Assembly (NCBI GenBank): GCA_025506515.1 | Contig: CM046452.1 | Coordinates: forward strand, 43,431,483 to 43,495,482 | Direction of reading: 5' to 3' | Length of the DNA: 64,000 bases | Source of the DNA: Flaveria trinervia | Taxonomy: Eukaryota > Streptophyta > Magnoliopsida > Asterales > Asteraceae | Part shown: positions 1 through 12,295 of the stretch, piece after piece | How positions within the stretch are numbered: the first letter of the stretch is position 1 | Layout of the letters: each line of letters begins with the position of its first letter | Position numbers and translations under genes: made by a program | Notes under the pieces: generated by a model | The model's input: the letters and a program-made list of their open reading frames with translations, nothing else | Told to the model about the DNA's origin: nothing | The model's database searches: none

Positions 1-1241
1 GGATGATTGGATCACTGTTGATCCTTTTGGTTCAGTAGGGTGATCAAGTGATGATGGTAAAGGTTGGTAAGGAGAAATAGGTGATTGGTGTGGTGATATT
101 GGAGATTGATGATGTGGTGATATAGGTGTAGGTTGAGTGGTCATTGGTGGTGTTTGTTGTGGTGATGGAAGTGATGATGGTTGAGGTAATGTTTGAAGAG
201 ATGGTTGTGTAGAAGGTTGTGGTATTTGTTGTGGTGATGGCATGGTGATGGTATTGGGGATGGTTTGGTGATGGTATGGGGAGGTTGGTGATGGTATTGG
301 GGATGGTTATGGAGTTGGTTGAGCTATTGGTTGTGGAGGTGGTTGTGCTTGACCTGCTTGATGTATTTGTTGAAGCATCCAAGGAAGAAGGGGTGAAAGG
401 GCACCACTGTAGAAGTTCCTTGGGTCCTTCTTCTGATGTACTTATAGGATCTTGCATCATAATGAGGAATGTTAAGTACAGGTCCTTCATTAACAATGTC
501 ATGAAATGATTCATTGATTAGACATTGAATGAATCTGGGGTACATTAAAAACTTGTATCTCAACCCTTCTTGAATGTTGGAGATTAGGCCATTGAATACA
601 TATGCAGACACGTTAAATCTTCTGTTGGTGCAGAGAGCATAGATTGTAGAAGATGTGAGGACTGGAATGTCATTCCATCCTGTTTTCCTTTTAGACAGAC
701 AATGTTGGAACATATGAATTAGGAATCTCCAAGGCAGATCCACTAATCCTTTGACTATTTGTTTTGCTTCATAACTCCCTTCATAACCAATTTCAAAGAA
801 AAATGTGGTTATTTCCTCATCATTTAATTCGAGAGGATCATCTGCATTATCATTGAATTGCAGACATCTTCTAACTGATTCTTCTGTGATCCTCAGAGTG
901 AGTTCATTGTTGATTTTTCCAGTTAGAGTTTTCACTCCATCCTCTTCAACCACTTCAGTTGATTCCAGAATGACCTGATGGGATTCTCGTAGATTGTTGG
1001 TCTTACTTCATGGCATATGCTACCCTTGTGGTAGATAATAATCTTATCATATCTCTGAGACTTCGGCTTCAGGCACATCAGGGTTTAGATAACCGCTGAC
1101 GTTATGGAGCTTGCTCCATGTAAGGTTTGCCATGTAATCTGCACAAGAGACATGTGTGTTAGTTAACAATTTTGACTTTAACTTTGCTTTGATTTGTTTC
1201 ACAATTTTCTTTTCATATGCTCTGTTTTTCTCAGTAAACAT
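1..1241 (-). pseudogene. ORF3 accessory protein of element A (partial, frameshifted)
   Basis: Reading leftward, 1241-1047 encodes an N-terminal part (HNVSGYL motif), 953-324 a folded-looking domain (LPWRFLIHMFQ, KRKTGWND, FLMYPRFIQCLI), and below 323 a Pro/Gln/Ser-rich low-complexity tail of repeated CC-rich codons. The same order, with an equivalent N-terminal HNCVAYL and LYPRF motif, occurs in ORF3 of element B1, so the two are diverged homologues. I recall this family as common uncharacterised proteins in Asteraceae, sometimes auto-labelled longin-like; I cannot confirm that here. It lies where env-like genes lie in some Sireviruses, but I see no signal peptide or membrane segment. Function unknown. 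At least two frameshifts, and the end lies outside the window. Confidence 0.7.
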
Positions 1242-1600
1242 GATATCATGGTTTTCAATATCAGTTGAATTCCTATCATTTATATGTTTATTGAGATGAA
1301 AATGTGTATTACATCACATTAATGAGTTTGATTTTGGTGTTCTTAATAATTTTCTGGTTCATTGTTCGATTTAGGGTAACAGTCCGAGACTTAGGTTTTG
1401 GTTTCAAAATCTGTTGAAGTTATACCTATCTTCGAAACGACTGTGGTTCTGAATCGATGATAAGAATGTTTAAAGATGAAACACAACAAAATCTTTGAAT
1501 GTTTGTGATGATGATGATGATTGATGGTGGTGTACTGTAGTTTTGCGCGTCTCACTATAAGTTCTCTCAAATTGAAAAGTATTAAATGACCCTTGAATTC

Positions 1601-1610
1601 CTTTAAATAG
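1601..1610 (-). promoter_or_regulatory. TATA-like box upstream of ORF3 (element A)
   Basis: Minus-strand CTATTTAAAG lies about 360 bp upstream of the first ORF3 codons seen in this copy. By position it corresponds to the better TATA box of element B2, between a motif array and ORF3. It is a weak match and the true ORF3 start is not certain, so this is an inference from parallel layout. Confidence 0.3.
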
Positions 1611-1684
1611 TCAAATAATACAATATGAGAAATTTTACAAGTTTACAAGCAAATACAGTCAACACTGTAGCAAATGCTGAAGGT

Positions 1685-2345
1685 TAATTTGTTTAATTTT
1701 GATCGTCCGCATTTGTTGACTGTAGCATATACGGAAGACAAACTTTGACATTGACAGTCTGCATTTAACTTTTTGGTCATCCGCATTTGTGAGTGTAGCT
1801 AATGCGGAAGGTAATTTTGACTGACTGTCCGCATTCCTCTACTGTTACTAATGCGAAAGTTTTGTTTCTTAATTTTTTATTCTATCCGCATTTGTGTACT
1901 GTTGTAAATGTGGAAGTTTAAACTTGAAATTTTGGTTGTCCGCATTTGTGTACTGTTATAAATGCGAAAGTTTAAACTTGAAATTTGGTTCCGCATTTGA
2001 GTTGTAGTAAATGCGGAAGAAATTGTAACAAATGCGGTTGAATTGCTTGTTTTACCATATTCGAATATGTACAGTAACAAATGCGATAGAACAAATTCCA
2101 TTGTACAACTACAAATGCGGTTGACAAGTCAACACATCACTGTATTCAAATGCGATAGAGACCTGTTCATATTTGTTGACTGTATCAAATGCGGTAGAGT
2201 AAACTTCACATTCACTTCACAAACTAATGCGGTAGAGTAAAAATTTGTCCGCATTAGTGCACTTCAAAATTATTGTTACCTGCATTAGTTACATGTATGG
2301 GTTACCTTCACCCGCATTAACTAATGCACTTACCTGCATTACCTT
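1685..2345. repeat. CCGCATT/AATGCGG inverted-motif array in pol-ORF3 spacer
   Basis: About twenty copies of CCGCATT or its complement AATGCGG lie in roughly 650 bp, often as facing pairs with 10-20 nt between them, for example near 1785-1815 and 1930-1975. The same motif forms tighter hairpins in the LTR of this element (10755-11130). It is absent from the A coding region. It may be a cis-regulatory cluster or an RNA hairpin cluster. Confidence 0.8.
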
Positions 2346-3609
2346 TTGAACTTAATCAAAAGTTAATGTGATTGAATTGATTATTCATCTTATGAAGAGG
2401 TGTCCTTGATTGATTTTTCTTATGAAGTTGGCTGTTGAAGTTGTCAATTTTTGCTTGGATTGACTTGTATGTTACAACTAATACAAGTTTCCCAATTTTG
2501 ACAGATCTTGGGCTTATCATGCTTCTAAGAATCTGCATAAGCTGAGATATAATGGTATGACTTATTGCAACAACACCAACTAAAATTCTTTTTGTTTTGT
2601 TTTCAAATTGAGTTAATAAACAAAAATTTGAACTTACTCAAAAATTTTAAATTACTCCCCCTAAAGTTTATGTCCACATTTGGAGAGAAACTTTAAAGAT
2701 TAAAAGTTTTGAATATTATTTTGATTAATATTAATAATGAAGAGAAAAATCTCTTTGTAGGGATCATATCAATCTTCATTACACATGTGCATCCTTTATG
2801 ATTAAATGACATGATTATGAACTTGAAGATTGAAGGTATGTTTGTCCTCTTAAGCTCATACCTGGTTGATATTTTGATGCAAATGACTTTTATCATGTTT
2901 TGGTTGATTTATTATTAATGTGTACCTCACACACATAAGCATGAAATGATCAACCCTCCTTATACAATGCATGGTAGAACTTTGTCACAACTTTTCTTAC
3001 CAGGTTACTTAAGTCATGAAATCTCATTTCACTGATCCTCATTGGGATTCTTTAATTTGATCCTTTTTCATGTTGATCCACATTGGGATTCTTTTCACTT
3101 CACTTTGGAAGGTGATCCATGATAGGATTCTTTTGTTCATTCACTTGGAATGTATTATTTGTTGATTCATCCAATTTTGGATGTGTTCCACATTGGGAAT
3201 CTTTTGGATCATGACATCTGCACTATGTGCAAGTTTCATCAGGTCTTTGCTCAGCAAAACAAAGATGAAACATGATGTGGTGAAAAAGATTCATAAGTAT
3301 CATTACCTGGTGTGTTTAGGTTACTACACACACATGCATTCAGATAAGCCAATACATACCTGTATTTTGTGATGAGTGTTTCATATTGAATATGTCTTTA
3401 ATTCATCACTGCATGTATCTTTTCTTCCAAGTTGAGCCTACCAACATATCTGGTAAGTCATTTCAGTCTTTTACATTTTGAAATTAAGCACAGTGAATGA
3501 TATAACGACTGTAATTATATCATTTCGCAAGATTCTTTTCTTCATAAGACTTGATTTCTTTTGGTGGTTTTTCTGATGTTTTAAAATATTTTTGATGTTT
3601 TCATATTTT
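2346..3609. other. Non-coding spacer between pol and motif array (element A)
   Basis: I see no credible coding region. A polypurine stretch, minus-strand TTTAGGGGGAGT, lies near 2650-2665 and resembles the PPT of element B, but no LTR clearly follows it. Around 3035-3215 a motif close to GATCCACATTGGGATTCTTT recurs four or five times at 40-60 bp intervals as imperfect direct repeats. Confidence 0.5.
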
Positions 3610-6600
3610 TTACTCAAGGTTAATCATGCCAATTGACTGAACCAGAAATTCAAACCTACTAGGTTCAAATGCCTTGGTAAACAAATCAGCTAACTGATTT
3701 TCTGTTGGTACTTGAATCAATTTGATTAAACCTTTTCGGCACAGTCTCTCAAAAATGATATCTAATTTCAATATGTGTTGTTTTTTGAGTGCTGAACTGG
3801 ATTATTAGTTATAAAGACAGCAGTTGTGTTGTCAATAGAAATTGGTGTATGCAAAAAGTTAAAACCATAATCAAGCATCTGGTTTTGAATCCAGAGAACT
3901 TGAGAGCAACATGCTGAAGCAGCAATATACTCAGCTTCAGCTGTGGACACAGACACATTGTTTGCTTCTTGCATTGCCAGGATACTAGTCTGGGACCAAA
4001 AATTGACAACCGCCAGAAGTGGATTTTCTGTTGAAGTTGCATCCTCCATAATCACTGTCTCTGTAGGCATAGAGATTAAATTCTCCTTCCTTTGGATACC
4101 ATAATCCGAGAGCTGGTTTGCCCTTCAGATATCTGAATATCCTCTTCACTGTGTTCACATGTGATTCTTTTGGATGAGCTTGATATCTAGCACACACAAA
4201 AACACCAAACATAATGTCAGGCCTACTGGCTGTTAGATACATAAGTGAACCTATCATTGATCGATAGTGAGTTTGATCCACTGATTTGCCTTCAGGGTCA
4301 GGTCCAATCTTCACTTTAGTATCTACAGGAGTTTTGATATACTAACAGTCAGCAAAGTGGAATTTCTTCAGCATGGTTTCTACATATTTTAATTGATTGA
4401 TGAAGATTCCATCTGCTGTTTGCTGGACTTGCACCCCCAGAAAGAATGAGAGTTCCCCCATAGCACTCATTTGAAACTTTGAATGCATAAGATCTTCAAA
4501 TTCTTTGCAGAGTTGTTTGTTTGTCGAGCCAAAATAATGTCATCCACGTAGATCTGGACTAACAGCATGTCTTTTCCTCTTATTCTTCTGAAGAGAGTTG
4601 ATCAATCTTTCCTCTTTCATACCCATATTCAAGAAGAAAGGATGATCGAGTCTCATACCACTTTCTTGGAGCTTGATGAAGACCATACAGAGCTTTGTCA
4701 AGCTTGTACACTCTGTGAGGGAAATTTTGATCTTCAAAGCCAGGTGGTTGCTTTACATAAACTTCTTCAGCAATCTTTCCATACAAGAAGGCACACTTTA
4801 CATCCATTTGATAAACAATAAATTTCATGGACGTAGAATATGCAAGAAAGATTCTGATTGCTTCTAGTCTGGCAACAGGAGCAAACACCTCGTCGTAGTC
4901 AATTCCTTCTTCCTGAGTGTATCCCTGTGCCACTAGTCTTGCTTTATTTCTGATGACTATCCCTCTATCATCAGTCTTGTTCCTGTACAGCCATCTGGTA
5001 CCGATAGGGTATTGTCCTTCGGGAAGATCTACCAGCTGCCATACTTCTTGTTTCTTGAATTGGAGCAATTCTTCCTGCATTGCTTCAATCCAACTATTGC
5101 CTTGAAGCACCTCTTTTATGTTTTTGGGTACTGTTTGACATAGAAAGCATGAGAACAAACAAATGTTTGTGATACTTGACTTGCTTCTTGTCACCCTCTC
5201 ATTAAGATCACCAATAATGGTTTCAACCGGATGATTCTTGTGTATCTTGTGGTGGAATGGTGTCACCAGCAATAGTTACATCAAGATTGGAGACATTCAG
5301 TTCATTATGGTCAGAGGCACAATCACCTTGTATTGTTGTTGAATTATGAAGATTGTCAATTTGTGTTTCAGTAACTGCTACATCTTCAGCAGCACTAAGG
5401 TTGCTTGCATCATTTAAAGTACCTTGAGTTTCTTCTGGATGAGAAGTCTGTTTTTTATTTCTGATCTCATATGACAAGTCATCTGAGTGAGATGGTACCA
5501 TGCTGAGACCTTTGTCAGAAGAAACACTAAGGTTTTGTGACAAGTGTCTGATGGGATCAGCTTGAATAGGAACATCTTCATTCATATGTTCATCAGATGT
5601 AGGTGGAATCAATGGATAATTTTCTCTTCTTTCTACAGTTGATGAAGTATCACCTGAATGTATATTTTCTGCATCAGACAAATGAAATTGGTCAAATGAT
5701 TTAGTGAAAGTGTCAATATCAAACAACCAATCAGGACCATTTGTAGATTTGGGAAACGAATGTTCCTTGAATTGAACATTTGTGGATTCATGAATAATGT
5801 TCAGTCTAGGATTGAACACTCTATAAGCCTTTGAGATGGAAGAATAACCTATAAAAAATCCTTCATCAGACTTAGATGAAAATTTTCCCAAATGATCACG
5901 GGTGTTTAATATTAAGACTGGACAACCAAATGATTTGATGAATCCAATAAATGGTTTCCTTTAAAATATGAGTTCATAAGGTGTCATGTTACTTTCTTTA
6001 ACAATCAGAGTTCGATTTTGCACAAAGCACGATATGTTAACTGCTTCAGCCCAGAAGGTGATTGGTAGTTTAGCATGAGCTAGCATAGTTCTTGCTGCTT
6101 CAATCAGTGTTCTATTTCACCTTTCAGCTACCCCATTTTGTAAAGGAGTTCTAGCTGCACTGAATTGATGAGAAATGGCTTTGGTTGCACAAAAGGACTC
6201 ATATTTTCATTTTTGAACTCTGTACCATTATCACTTCTTATTATTTTGACTTTGAGATCAAGTTGATTTTCAATTTTAGTGATAAATTCTTGAATGATTT
6301 GGGATGCTTCATTTTTATGAAGTAGGAAGAACACCCATGTGAATCGAGAAAAGTCATCATGATCACTAAACAATATTGTTTCTTTCCCTTACTCATTACA
6401 TGAGTTGGTCCAAAAAGATCCATGTGAAGTAACTTCAATGGAGTATTGTTAGTGTTTACCAACTTGGTTTTGTGAGACGATTTGTGTTGTTTTCCTTTTA
6501 GGTACACCGAGCATTGATCAATAAAATTGAATTCTTTTTTAGGAAGACCAATTACATGGTTTCCTTTGACTAACTTGTTCATATTTTTAAAGTTAGTGTG

Positions 6601-7056
6601 CCCCAAACGTTTATGCCAAAGTTGTGAGTTATCACATGATGCTTTAGACAAAAGACATGTTTCTTCCTTAGGTGATGCATAACACAGGTTTAAGACAAAT
6701 ATATTATTCTTCCTTGGAGTCTTTAAGACAACCCATTCTTCAAGAATCTGAAATCCAGGTTTCAGAATGTAGCAGTGAGTGTCTGTAAAGTGAGTGGAAT
6801 ATTTTTTGTCGCAGATCTGAGACACGCTTAGCAGATTGAAATTCAGTTGTTTACAGTAATTCACTCTGTCAAAGCTCAGCATCCCATTTGTCACAGATCC
6901 TTCTCCTGTAATCCTACCACCTTCTGAATCTCCTCCGAATGCCACAGTAGTTCCTTGTATGTACTTGAAATCATGAAGGAGGGAACGATCTCCAGTCATG
7001 TTTCGGGAGCATCCACTATCTACATACCATAGGCTATTAGACCTGTGTGGATGAAC
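3610..7056 (-). pseudogene. pol of element A: protease, integrase, RT, RNase H (frameshifted)
   Basis: The protease signature WYVDSGCSRNMTG is read near 7030-6990, with the Asp of the DSG triad present. A GAG-pre-integrase stretch (LWHKRLGH) and the integrase zinc region follow; one zinc ligand reads Tyr (CSVYLKGKQHK in place of CSVC). The core Asp (MDLFGP) and IRSDNGTEF are visible. RT follows from about 5100 with [27 protein letters not shown] and an intact IYVDDII at about 4540-4560. RNase H ([23 protein letters not shown]) runs to a stop at 3610, after MINLE. Several frameshifts, near 6240, 5900, 4740 and 3790, break the frame. Copia Pol is normally one polyprotein with Gag and copies element RNA into DNA for integration. 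Confidence 0.88.
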
Positions 7057-7370
7057 CTACAAATAAAAAGAATTAATTAGAATAAGGAACCCAAGACATG
7101 ATGGTCTTGGATTCCCGTTCCTATTCATGATAGTCACCTCCTGGTATTTCCCTCTGAATGGTGATTTAGATGGAGGTGATTTGGGAGATTTTTGGTAATG
7201 AATTGGTCGAGTCATCTCATCTACATCTACTGAGGATTCAGATGAATAATGAAATCGTTGGTCTCTATTTCTTTGTAAAAATTTAGCCTTAGTTTCATTA
7301 TCAAAAGATGGTTTTTGCTTAGGAAGGTCAAGTTTGTGTTTCATTCTGAGATGATTTCTTTGTCCCTTCC

Positions 7371-10223
7371 TTAAATCCTTCGAGTTATATCTGTCATTTG
7401 TTGATCTAGGAGTCCTAGATTGAGTATTATGAAGATGAGGTTTGACAAAATGCAACACAGTAGATTTTTTGAGATGGGCTTGTGTTGTGGAATTCTTAAC
7501 CCCTTCTTATTGAAGTAACAATCAGATGTTTTATGATTGTTCATGTCACAGATTGAACAATACTTGTTGAAATAGCAATTTTTGGTGGAGTGATTGTTCA
7601 TATCACAGATAGAACAATATTGGTTGAAGAAGCATTTATATGTCTTGTGATTGAACATGTCACAAATATCACAATACATTTGTTTGTTTCTCGAATCAGA
7701 TTTTTCTTTGAGTGACTCAACTGATACTTTCTTTTGATGAGTCACTTTCTTTTCTTTAGGTGATGAATCAGAATCAACCCTTTTTGTAGATTGTTTCACA
7801 ATACTACTTTTGTTCAGTTGTCTGGGCTGTTTCTGTTTCTTCAACCTACTTCTCACCTCTTTCTCAAACTGGTCAACATGTTCTTTGTTATAGATATCAA
7901 ACCCAACTCCTTGCCTTAATTTTGATGACTGAGGGTCTGATGAAGTTTTATATGTTGAACTCAGTTTTATAGTTGGTTTCTTTTTTAGTGAAACCTTTTC
8001 TGATTTGCTTGAATTTTATGGATATACAATCTCATTATCAAAACTACTCTTAGTAGTGGGTTTCACTATTTTGACATATTTCTTTTTCCCTTGTAAAACA
8101 GATGGTATGAATTTTATAAAAGGTACAATTGCTTTTACAGGGCTTGATGGTTTTATCACATTCACTGTCTTGTCTGAGCACTCTTTGATTTTGATTGGGT
8201 GTCCTAACTTGATTTTGTCCTTATTGGTTTCAAAATAAACATCAGGTTTGTTTTGAGAATTTGTCATTTGTTTCACTACTAATTTAGGTTCCACAATTTT
8301 AGGTTCGATTGATTCAGAGAGTGATACAGAGTCGGGCATGATAGTGTAATTGTCATTGTATGGTGGAGGACATGAATTGTACCCAATCCCTGACATGTCC
8401 TTTGGATCCTTTTGTGAATCCAACATTTATTGCAGCTTGACTGAAGACATTTGAAAATTTTCAAGTTTCACTTTAGTCATAGATTGTTGAGCTTTAGCTT
8501 GAGCTAACTTTTTAGTAAGTAGCTCATTTTCAGCTGCAAGATTGTATTTCTCACCATGCAATTTTTTTATGTCAGAAATGAGAGATTTGATTTTGATTTC
8601 AAAACTTTTTAGTTCTCTCTTCATCATTTCTGACTTCACCTTTTCTTCTTTAATTTTATCTGCCAGTTTATGATTGTGTTCTCTATACTCTTGTAATTCA
8701 TTTATGCATTTCTCACTACAAAGGTTAGTTTTTACCTCAGTAGCCATTGCAGATGGTCCATCATTGATATGAGCCATGAGAGCATGATTCTGGAATTGAG
8801 GCTTGACTTCCTCAGCATACACACTCCAGTCACATATCCCTTCTTGTTTGATCACAAAGGCACTGGAAGAAGGCTGAGTGCTTGCTTGGGCTTGATTTGT
8901 CAGCTGTGGTTGATTCTGGTATGTTTGTTGCTGATGAGAATGACGGTACTGTTGTTGTTGATTGTTTGATTAATAGCTTGAATTGGGCTATGAGGATGAT
9001 TGACCAGGAGAGTTCCTTGAATGGTTGTTTCTTTTAGGAGCATTGTACTCTCTTGAGAAATGGTCAGTCATGCCACAGTTGACGCATTTTACCTTGAATT
9101 TGTCATATCCAAGCTTTGTGTTCTCATTAGGCTCAACTTTCTTCCTTTTCTGAAGAATTTATTTGCTCTCATGGCAATCATTGCCATTCACTGTAGATCC
9201 ATCTCCTCAACATCATCAGGATCTAATTCTTCTAAATCTTCCTGTATTAGATGGGCAGAAGTGAGTCTTCCCCTAAGATATGCTTCAAAACTTGCAACAA
9301 AGGCATTGTAAGTTGCCTTTTGCTCTTCTAATTTTAAGTCTTCAGGAGAGATTGGAGGTGTAGTGGAGACTTTTGGTGCTTGTGTTGAAGTTGAATGGTG
9401 ATTGAATGATGGAGATGCAATGAACCCAGTATTGTTCATTTGATCTCTTGAAGAGATGAAGTCTCTTCCTCTGTGATGAAAGCATTTTTAGCAGAATGTG
9501 ATTCTCAAGGGAATTTGTTGGCTTCAATCACTCTTGGCCCACTCAGATTTCTGCTTCGTTCATCAAGTTCCAAAGCTTCAATCTTGGCTATCATAATGTC
9601 TAGAGTGGTACTCTCAAGATCAAGAGTATTTTTCAACATTGTGACATTTTGCTTCCAGCTTTCAGGTAGACTGTGAAGCATTTTCTTGTTGAGTTCTTTA
9701 ATGTTGTATGAAGCACCCATAATTTCCAAGTCAATGACCAACTGTACAAATCTGTGCAGTTGTTTTGATATGGATTCTCCTTTGGTGTGATGGAAGGTTT
9801 CATACTGATTGACCAGCTTGTCTTTGTTAATTTCAGCAACTTCACTGCTACCTTCACACATAATTTTGAAAGCATCCCAAACAACTTTAGCAGTTCCATA
9901 TTTTTCCAATCTTTTCAGCACATCCATTTTGAGTGCTTGAGTCAAAATAGAGTATGCTTTAAGATCAAATTTGATTTTCTTATAGTCATCTTCATCCAGA
10001 GTTAAGTCTTCAATTGGTATCTAGCAGTCTTGTACAGTGCAGCTTGAGCTGTTGATAGAGTAACAGGAATATGTGGACCCTTACATATTGAGATCCAAAA
10101 GTCAGGATCTACACCTGTGATATAATTTCTAAACCGTATTCTCCATTGTTTAAACTTAGATTTGTGTTTAAGCATGGGAGGTTTAGGTGTATGACCTAAT
10201 TCAGAGTAACTATTAGAATCCAT
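7371..10223 (-). pseudogene. gag of element A with coiled coil and triplicated zinc knuckle
   Basis: The start at 10223 follows the PBS by about 220 bp. Residues encoded at 10223-9505 match plant copia Gag (MLKHKSKFKQW, DAFKIMCEG, YETFHHTKGESISKQ). The Gag zinc knuckle near 9100-9050 reads CVNCGMTDHFSREY, with Tyr at the fourth ligand. A Gln-rich segment and a strong heptad-like coiled coil follow (about 8750-8450, rich in Lys/Glu/Leu). A second knuckle region at 7518-7673 is repeated three times in tandem. A nucleocapsid normally needs one or two such knuckles to bind RNA. Frameshifts occur near 10000, 9450, 9000, 8430 and 7900. Gag and pol are probably one ORF in an intact element. Confidence 0.82.
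7518..7673 (-). repeat. Three tandem CCHC zinc knuckles, 57-bp unit
   Basis: Three consecutive 19-residue units each contain a perfect CX2CX4HX4C: CDICDMFNHKTYKC, CSICDMNNHSTKNC and CSICDMNNHKTSDC. Elements B1 and F have one knuckle at the equivalent position, so this is a tandem duplication within family A. The frame is kept across all three. Confidence 0.9.
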
Positions 10224-10439
10224 GTTGATTTGTGTAAATATAGATTTAGTTGATTTTAAGATTGATTATGGTTGATGAGTCCGACTTGTTCAAGCAGTTC
10301 TGTTAAGGTTCAGAATGAGTGTTCTTGCTGTTTGACTGCTAAGTAGAGATGACAATATCTACTACGAGCAACTTGATTATCAGATCAATCGAGTTCTATT
10401 CAGTCTGTGCGTAGATATGAAAGAGAATCGAGAACCAAT

Positions 10440-10451
10440 GCTCTGATACCA
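10440..10451 (-). other. Primer-binding site of element A (initiator Met-tRNA)
   Basis: Minus-strand TGGTATCAGAGC lies 2 bp inside the end of the 5' LTR and is complementary to the 3' end of plant initiator methionine tRNA, the usual copia primer. Confidence 0.92.
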
Positions 10452-10673
10452 ATTGACTGGGTTTGAGTAAGAATGATATTCTTACTGAGAATCGAATATG
10501 ATAATCAAGTCAATGATTGAGTGGCGGAAACAAACAATCAGAGAACACTCAAGCAAGAAAATTACTCATAAATGTTGTTTGTATTGATATATGAAAGTTG
10601 ATAAGTTACAGAGAATAATTACAACAAAAATTCTCTATCTATCAACCGTCACCTCAGTACGTGGTTAACTGTT

Positions 10674-10683
10674 CTATTTATAG
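10674..10683 (-). promoter_or_regulatory. TATA box in LTR of element A
   Basis: Minus-strand CTATAAATAG is a near-ideal plant TATA box. It lies downstream of the hairpin array and about 220 bp before the LTR end, a sensible U3/R position. Confidence 0.75.
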
Positions 10684-10754
10684 ACAAGACAAGATGCCTT
10701 TACAAAATGACTAAACTACCATTGACCTATTACATCAGAAACTATTCTAAGGCT

Positions 10755-11130
10755 TGATCCGCATATCTGCTTGTTCATCCGCATTGACAAATGCGGATGA
10801 GATCATCTTGATCAGCATATCCACTCGATCATCAGCATTAGTAAGTTGGTCATCCGCGTTGGTTAATGCCGATGAACAAATACTTGTGCACATTTGGTTG
10901 GTCATCCGCATTTGTCAATGCGGATGATCAAAGTCTTGTCCATATCTTCTTTTGTTCTTCCGCATTAGTCAATGCGGAAGAGTAACTTGTTCTTCAGCAT
11001 AAGTATTATGTCTTCCGCATTAGTTAATGCAGAAGAGTAAACACTTGTCCGCATCAGAATTTTGTCTTCCGCATTGACTAATGCAGAAGATAACACTTGT
11101 TATTTTTCTTGCAGATCTTCATCCGCATTG
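10755..11130. repeat. CCGCATT hairpin array in U3 of element A
   Basis: There are about ten hairpin-forming units. The best two have perfect 11-bp stems with 4-nt loops: 10775-10800 (loop GACA) and 10902-10927 (loop TGTC), each with arm TCATCCGCATT. A 10-bp stem with arm CTTCCGCATT lies at 10957-10980, and near-perfect ones at about 11012-11035 and 11067-11092. Confidence 0.92.
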
Positions 11131-11165
11131 CATCTTGGACTTGTGGGATTCCAGCTGAACAATCA

Positions 11166-12290
11166 TCAATTCACCCATTGATTTGGCATGTATGATCCTT
11201 TCAGGGTGCAACATGTTCCATAGCTCATAAGGGGTTTTTCCATGTGGCTTTACTACAAGAACCTTGTTCTGCACATAGCATGCAATGCTGACTGCCTCTG
11301 CCCAGAATGTTAGAGACAGCTTTATATCCGCTAACATAGTTCGAGCAGCCTCAATAAGTGTCCTATTCCTCCTCTCAGCAACACCAATTTGTTGAGGAGT
11401 TCTTGGAGCACTATATTGTCCGGCAATCCCTTTTGAGTTACAGAATAAGTCAAGAACGTGATTCTTAAACTCAGTCCCTTGATCACTTCTAATTATTTTA
11501 ACCTTGTGATCAATTTGATTTTCTATTTTAAGAATAAAAGATTTTAACGTTTCAACAGTTTCATCTTAGATCTTAAAAAGAATACCCATGTAAATCTTAT
11601 AAAATCATCAAGAATCACAAGGCATTATGATTTCCTTCCAATGCTCATTATGTTGTAAGACCAAATAGATCCATGTGCAGTAAGTGTAATGGAGTGGTGA
11701 TAGTGTTAATAACTTTGGATTTATGAGATGCCCTGTGTTGCTTCCCTTTCAGGCATGCAACACAGTTATCTTTGTAGAAAAATTACTTTTTAGGCAAACC
11801 ATGAACCATGTTATTTTTAGCCAATTTATTCATTGTCTTAAAATTTACATGACACATTCGTTTATGCCATAGTGTTGACTCATCACCATCAGCTTTGGAA
11901 AGAAAGCATGACAGTTCACCTATTGGGGAAGCATTGTTCATATCAAGTTTATACATATCCCCTTTCTAGAAAGATCTAAGAAGCACCAATTCCTAAGGAA
12001 CTGTCATCCCAGGTTTAAGGATAATGCACTCATGTTCTATGAAGAGCATTTAATGCTTTGATCACAAAACTAAGAAACACTTAACAGCTTGTGTTCAAGC
12101 TATTTGACAAAGTGAACTTTGTCAACTTTTAATTTTCTATTGGATATACTTCCCCTGCCAGAAATATATCCTCCGGCCTCACCTCCACACTAGACAGGAC
12201 CTCCATCATAATGTTGAAATTGTTGAAGGAGAGATTAATTCCCTATCATATGCTTGGAACATCCACTATCCACGATCCAAACATTGTTAC
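11166..12290 (-). pseudogene. Protease-integrase fragment of element F
   Basis: WIVDSGCSKHMIG (protease) is read near 12285-12240, with the active-site Asp present. Weak pre-integrase similarity follows, then integrase sequence around 11660-11450 and the clear stretch MLADIKLSLTFWAEAVSIACYVQNKVLV (11337 downward), which lies just beyond the catalytic Glu in copia integrases. Similarity ends at about 11180, where the LTR of A starts. Many frameshifts. Confidence 0.75.
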
Positions 12291-12295
12291 TCTTG

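Larger units (their letters stand above)
1..11165 (-). mobile_element. Ty1-copia element A (SIRE-like), 3' end outside window
   Basis: A long copia-type retrotransposon read on the minus strand. In order it shows a 5' LTR (10454-11165), a PBS for initiator Met-tRNA, gag with zinc knuckles, protease, integrase, RT with an intact YVDD, RNase H, a 2.4 kb spacer and an extra ORF (ORF3) that runs off the left edge. The domain order PR-INT-RT-RH defines Ty1-copia. The RT/RNase H wording ([12 protein letters not shown]) and the extra downstream ORF fit the SIRE/Maximus lineage; this lineage call is from memory of the family. The element sits inside the integrase of element F. Its 3' LTR and target duplication cannot be seen. 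Frameshifts interrupt every ORF, so this copy is unlikely to be active. Confidence 0.85.
10454..11165 (-). repeat. 5' LTR of element A
   Basis: The segment lies between the PBS and the interrupted integrase of element F. On the minus strand it starts TGATTGTTCAGC and ends CCCAGTCA, giving TG...CA ends. The outer end is fixed only by where F integrase similarity stops and may be off by a few bases (11165 or 11168). U3 carries the CCGCATT hairpin array, and a TATA box lies downstream of it. Confidence 0.75.

Noticed and set aside
276..514. Frames on both strands in the repetitive GGTGATGG region
   Set aside because: A Pro/Gln-rich reading continuous with ORF3 exists in another minus frame. The Thr/Ser/Asn-rich and Val-rich frames are shadows of the same low-complexity DNA.
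2650..2668. Polypurine stretch as the 3' PPT of element A, making 1300-2640 its 3' LTR
   Set aside because: The following sequence does not resemble the 5' LTR at 10454-11165 beyond the CCGCATT motif, and ORF3 lies further downstream as in B. It is more likely spacer, although a relic LTR is not excluded.
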